Shown one piece after another: positions 61,340-64,000 of a stretch of DNA of 64,000 bases (the stretch's first letter is position 1; each line of letters starts with the position of its first letter). The DNA lies in NCBI RefSeq assembly GCF_009905735.1, contig NZ_JAAALE010000004.1, positions 1 through 64,000 on the forward strand. Reading direction: 5' to 3'. The stretch is from Porphyrobacter sp. SLTP (GTDB lineage: Bacteria > Pseudomonadota > Alphaproteobacteria > Sphingomonadales > Sphingomonadaceae). The position numbers were made by a program, and so were the translations under genes. Under the pieces are notes generated by a model. The model ran no database searches and was not told the origin of the DNA. It was given only the letters and a program-made list of their open reading frames with translations.

Positions 61340-61984
61340 ATGGCCTACGTTCTGGATGCAAAGCTCCTCCCCGGATCAGACCCGAGGGTCGATTGGGGAA
61401 GCGGCAATTTCCCCTCATCGAAGTTCATCGAAGCCCCCTCCGATGGCTTGCCCAAGATCGGTCCTGCCAAAGCGGGTGTTCCGGTGGATGGGTCAGACCT
61501 GCCCAAGAAGATCACATGGATCGACAAGCCTGCCTATCCGCCGGCCGACTTCGACAAATGCGGGCAATTTAACGTGTCTGAGCGGGCAAGGGCCGTCATC
61601 GAAACCGTCGAACCGGGCGTGCATCAATTCTTTCCCGTCGACTATTTCACTCGGAAGGGGGAGGCGATCGGGACGCGCTACTGGCTCTACATCTGCAACC
61701 GCCGCGATGCCATTCACCCGACACGCAGCAACATGATCTTGAACAAGTTCGGCGAGTATTGCCCTCCGTCGGATGGTGTTCGCAAGGGTTGGGAAATCCC
61801 CGATCACGTGGACGTTAACGCACCTCCCAAGTTTGTTGTGGATGGGGCGAAAATCGCGGGTGTTCACTTGTGGCGAGAGGTCCGGGCCGAAGGCTTGCCG
61901 CTCATATCCGACAGGATGCATCAAGCCATCACGGATGCCGGATTGACGGGCTACTACTCCGGCCAAGAGATCGAAGTTGTCTGA
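61340..61984 (+). CDS. Imm11/DUF1629-like protein, possible orphan immunity protein
   Basis: Cytosolic protein of 214 residues with a pattern like the Imm11 (DUF1629) family: VSERARAVIETVEPGVHQFF followed by PVDYFTRKGEA, then YWLYICNRRDAI, then GVHLWREVRAEGLPLISDRM. Family members are immunity proteins of polymorphic toxin systems. No toxin gene adjoins it. Start MAYVLDAKLL at 61340. It lies between repeat copies R2 and R3. Confidence 0.6.
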   Translation: MAYVLDAKLLPGSDPRVDWGSGNFPSSKFIEAPSDGLPKIGPAKAGVPVDGSDLPKKITWIDKPAYPPADFDKCGQFNVSERARAVIETVEPGVHQFFPVDYFTRKGEAIGTRYWLYICNRRDAIHPTRSNMILNKFGEYCPPSDGVRKGWEIPDHVDVNAPPKFVVDGAKIAGVHLWREVRAEGLPLISDRMHQAITDAGLTGYYSGQEIEVV

Positions 61985-62034
61985 ATGCGTGAGCGCCGGA
62001 GAAAGACCCGGCGATGCTTATCGTGACGGTGAAA

Positions 62035-62172
62035 GCTGCCCTTCCGCTATCCACCCAGTTTCGGCCATAAGCGGGGCTGATCACCGATCCCGAAAGCGGG
62101 ATGGCGGCTTTGCCTCGCTTATGAAAAATTCCTGCCTTTCAGGAAGCGACCCCGAAATGGACATTGCAAACG
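62035..62172. repeat. Dispersed intergenic repeat R3
   Basis: The best-preserved copy: ccacccagtttcggccataa, gcggggctga, cgatcccgaaagcggg, atggcggctttgcctcgctt, atgaaaaattcctgcctttc, aggaagcgaccccg. It lies between the Imm11-like and amidohydrolase genes. The gap 61985-62300 contains nothing else recognisable. Confidence 0.75.
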
Positions 62173-62300
62173 TCGTTCCGAACCCCCTGTTATTGGCCAC
62201 ACGAGATCGTCTTCGCTATAGCTCTTGCGTTCAAGTCGCTGTTGCTGCGATAAAACCATAGCGGCAGCCGATTAGTCGCCATTGTCCGCTGCGGAGCTAT

Positions 62301-63752
62301 ATGGTTCGACGAATTGGCTTCTGGTCGCTGGGCATTCTGGGGGTGCTGGTTCTTGCCTCGTTGTCGAGCGTCTGGATGCTGCTGCCGCCCGAGATTTCGG
62401 TTCCGCAGCGCTCCGACCGGATGATTTCCGGGGTCGCAATCTGGAACCCCGGCGAGCCCTTGCAGCCCAATCAGACCATCTTCATCAAAGACGGGCGCAT
62501 CGCCGAAATCAGGCCAAGTCGGCCCGATGACGATCCGCCGATCTGCCCGGGCTGCATCGCCATGCCGGGTCTAATCGACGCCCACGTCCACACGCCGCCG
62601 CGGCTTGCGCTCGGCAACCAGCGTCTGTTTTCGCTGCTCTACCTGAAATACGGGGTGACGAGCGTCCGCGACCTCGGCCAGACCGACGACAGCATTGCCG
62701 GTCTGCAAGCCGATCTTGCGGAAGGACAGATCGCCGGCCCGAGGATGTATCGCTGCGGCCCGGTGCTGGATGGCGAAAACCCGGGCTGGCCCAGCGCCTT
62801 ATCGGTGTTCGACACCGCGCAGGCGGTCAGCACGGTCAAGCGACTCAAGGCGGAAGGGGCCAATTGCATCAAGACCTACACTGGCCTGCCCAAAGCCGCA
62901 TTCGATGCGGCTGCCGCCGAAGCGCAACGCCAGGGCCTGCCGCTGGTCGGCCACACGCCGCATGCGGTGAACCTGCGCGATGTGTCCGATTTCGAGGTCC
63001 AGCACTTCACCGGCCTTCCCTATCTCCGCAAGCCGCCGCCCAAGGGCTTCGATTATCGCAGTCAGGATGTGTCGGCGATGACCGAGGCCGACATCACCGA
63101 GGTGATCGCGCTGATGAAGGCGCGCCGCATTTCTATTCTGCCGACACAGGCAAATCAGAAGGCGCGGCTGACGGCCTCCGACCGGCAACGCTTCCCCCCG
63201 ACCAAGGGCCTCGGGCATCTCCCGGAGTTCTGGGAGCAGGCCTGGCCGATGATTGTCGCGCACCCTGAAACCGACGAAGCCATCGCGAATGATCTTAATG
63301 GCATTGCGGCAGAACTGGCCTTTGTGGGCAAGGCTCGCCGCGCCGGGGTCGATGTACTGGCGGGGACGGATGTGGTCATGCCCTATGTCGTGCCGGGCGA
63401 GTCCCTGCATCTCCAGCTCGCGATGTTGACCGACGCCTTTAGCAGCACCGAAGCTGCGCTCGCCGCTGCGACACAGGTCAACGGCCGCCATGTTGACCGG
63501 GGAAGGATTGGCCGGATCGCGGTTGGCAACTTCGCGGACATGCTGATCCTGCGGAAGGACCCGCGCTCCGATCTGGCGGCGGTGAAGGATTGGTCGTTCC
63601 TGATGGTCGGCGGAAGGATGTATGAGCGCGGACAGATCGAAGCGGAGGTCAAAAGTTACGACGCGCATTTCCGCGGGGCATACTACGAGAGCGTGATGAA
63701 CGGGCTTGTCGGCATTCTGGCTTCCAGCTTCAGCCGCAACGAGAGCCATTAG
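62301..63752 (+). CDS. Membrane-anchored amidohydrolase, imidazolonepropionase-like
   Basis: Metal-dependent hydrolase of 483 residues. One N-terminal anchor helix (IGFWSLGILGVLVLASLSSV) exposes the enzyme to the periplasm. Active-site segments are GLIDAHVHTPP (HxH), NCIKTYTGLP (Lys), LVGHTPHAVN, and VLAGTDVVMPYV (Asp). The superfamily branch includes Xaa-Pro-type and organophosphate hydrolases, so substrate is undecided. Flanked by R3 and R4. Confidence 0.88.
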   Translation: MVRRIGFWSLGILGVLVLASLSSVWMLLPPEISVPQRSDRMISGVAIWNPGEPLQPNQTIFIKDGRIAEIRPSRPDDDPPICPGCIAMPGLIDAHVHTPPRLALGNQRLFSLLYLKYGVTSVRDLGQTDDSIAGLQADLAEGQIAGPRMYRCGPVLDGENPGWPSALSVFDTAQAVSTVKRLKAEGANCIKTYTGLPKAAFDAAAAEAQRQGLPLVGHTPHAVNLRDVSDFEVQHFTGLPYLRKPPPKGFDYRSQDVSAMTEADITEVIALMKARRISILPTQANQKARLTASDRQRFPPTKGLGHLPEFWEQAWPMIVAHPETDEAIANDLNGIAAELAFVGKARRAGVDVLAGTDVVMPYVVPGESLHLQLAMLTDAFSSTEAALAAATQVNGRHVDRGRIGRIAVGNFADMLILRKDPRSDLAAVKDWSFLMVGGRMYERGQIEAEVKSYDAHFRGAYYESVMNGLVGILASSFSRNESH

Positions 63753-63809
63753 TCCGGTGGACTGAAGCAGGCTTTATCGAAGCTCAGACTGCGGAGGCGA
63801 AGCCCCCGG

Positions 63810-63985
63810 GTGGCAGCAAAAAGCCGCCATTCCGTCATCCACCCACGAGTTGCCATGAGCCGGGCAGATGCGCGGACCCGAAAGCAGCGTGGCGGCTTTT
63901 GGCGGAACCAGACATTCAACTCGGCTGCCGTGAACGACCGGGTGTGGGTCGACAGCTGCCGTTGCGGGATTGACTGATTGGGCGG
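63810..63985. repeat. Dispersed intergenic repeat R4 at the window edge
   Basis: Contains aagccgccattccgtcatcc, ccaccca, catgagccgggcaga, gtggcggctttt and gtgaacgaccg (63930-63940), then gtcgacagctgccgttgcgg. The gtgaacgaccg block comes after the others here and before them in R2, as if units stand in tandem. It may continue past the window. Confidence 0.65.
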
Positions 63986-64000
63986 CCGCTTTCCGCCTCT

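Overview
The window looks like a chromosomal segment of a GC-rich alphaproteobacterium, most likely Sphingomonadales and close to Erythrobacteraceae (inferred from gene content and protein character, not from a database search). Supporting signs are ChpT of the CtrA phosphorelay, an alphaproteobacterial RpoH, a fasciclin/ECF/anti-sigma cluster, a TIGR02186-TauE pair, a Sphingomonad-type TonB receptor, a quinohemoprotein resembling polyvinyl-alcohol dehydrogenase, and many GC-rich intergenic palindromes. I see no prophage, integrase, intact IS element or CRISPR array.

Layout. 1-43 kb is mostly core genome: queE, a HerA-like ATPase, a sulfite-exporter pair, an NfrB-like glycosyltransferase with an outer-membrane barrel partner, gloA, a SIMPL protein, a PPP phosphatase, ugd, a pentapeptide/LprI fusion, RNase P RNA, aqpZ, an amidase-chpT-JAMM operon, rluD, rpoH, an M20 hydrolase, mtgA, a CDF transporter, sigma/anti-sigma/fasciclin, a DUF559 nuclease-like gene bracketed by palindromic repeats, clpX, clpP, an amidase, tig, tRNA-Leu(UAG), DUF3297, der, DUF2721, bfr, bfd, DUF418, a ParA/RHH/SPOR module, pyrB with a probably non-catalytic pyrC', sppA and tRNA-Val(CAC).

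From 43.2 kb onward the window becomes accessory. It opens with a CPBP-protease remnant at the tRNA-Val terminator, then an operon of three exported proteins (NTF2-like, OB-fold-like, serine hydrolase) divergent from a CadC/ToxR-like membrane regulator. Next come an HD-domain protein and a LysR-controlled operon (DJ-1/PfpI, glyoxalase I, Old Yellow Enzyme, MRJP/yellow-like lipoprotein) that resembles a reactive-electrophile defence set. A catabolic-looking cluster follows: TonB receptor, SDR, TetR, two-domain VOC lipoprotein, cytochrome c/PQQ quinohemoprotein and an exported epoxide-hydrolase-like enzyme. The end holds an Imm11/DUF1629-like gene and an imidazolonepropionase-like amidohydrolase, separated by copies of a dispersed non-coding repeat family of about 100-220 bp, also present near 47.6 kb.

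The best candidates for something under-described are: the quinohemoprotein/TonB cluster with a palindrome in its 50-bp divergent promoter; the LysR electrophile operon; the dispersed repeat family around accessory genes; the DUF559 gene between two composite palindromes; the ParA-RHH-SPOR module with a near-consensus CtrA site; and a trigger factor with a 90-residue histone-H1-like tail.
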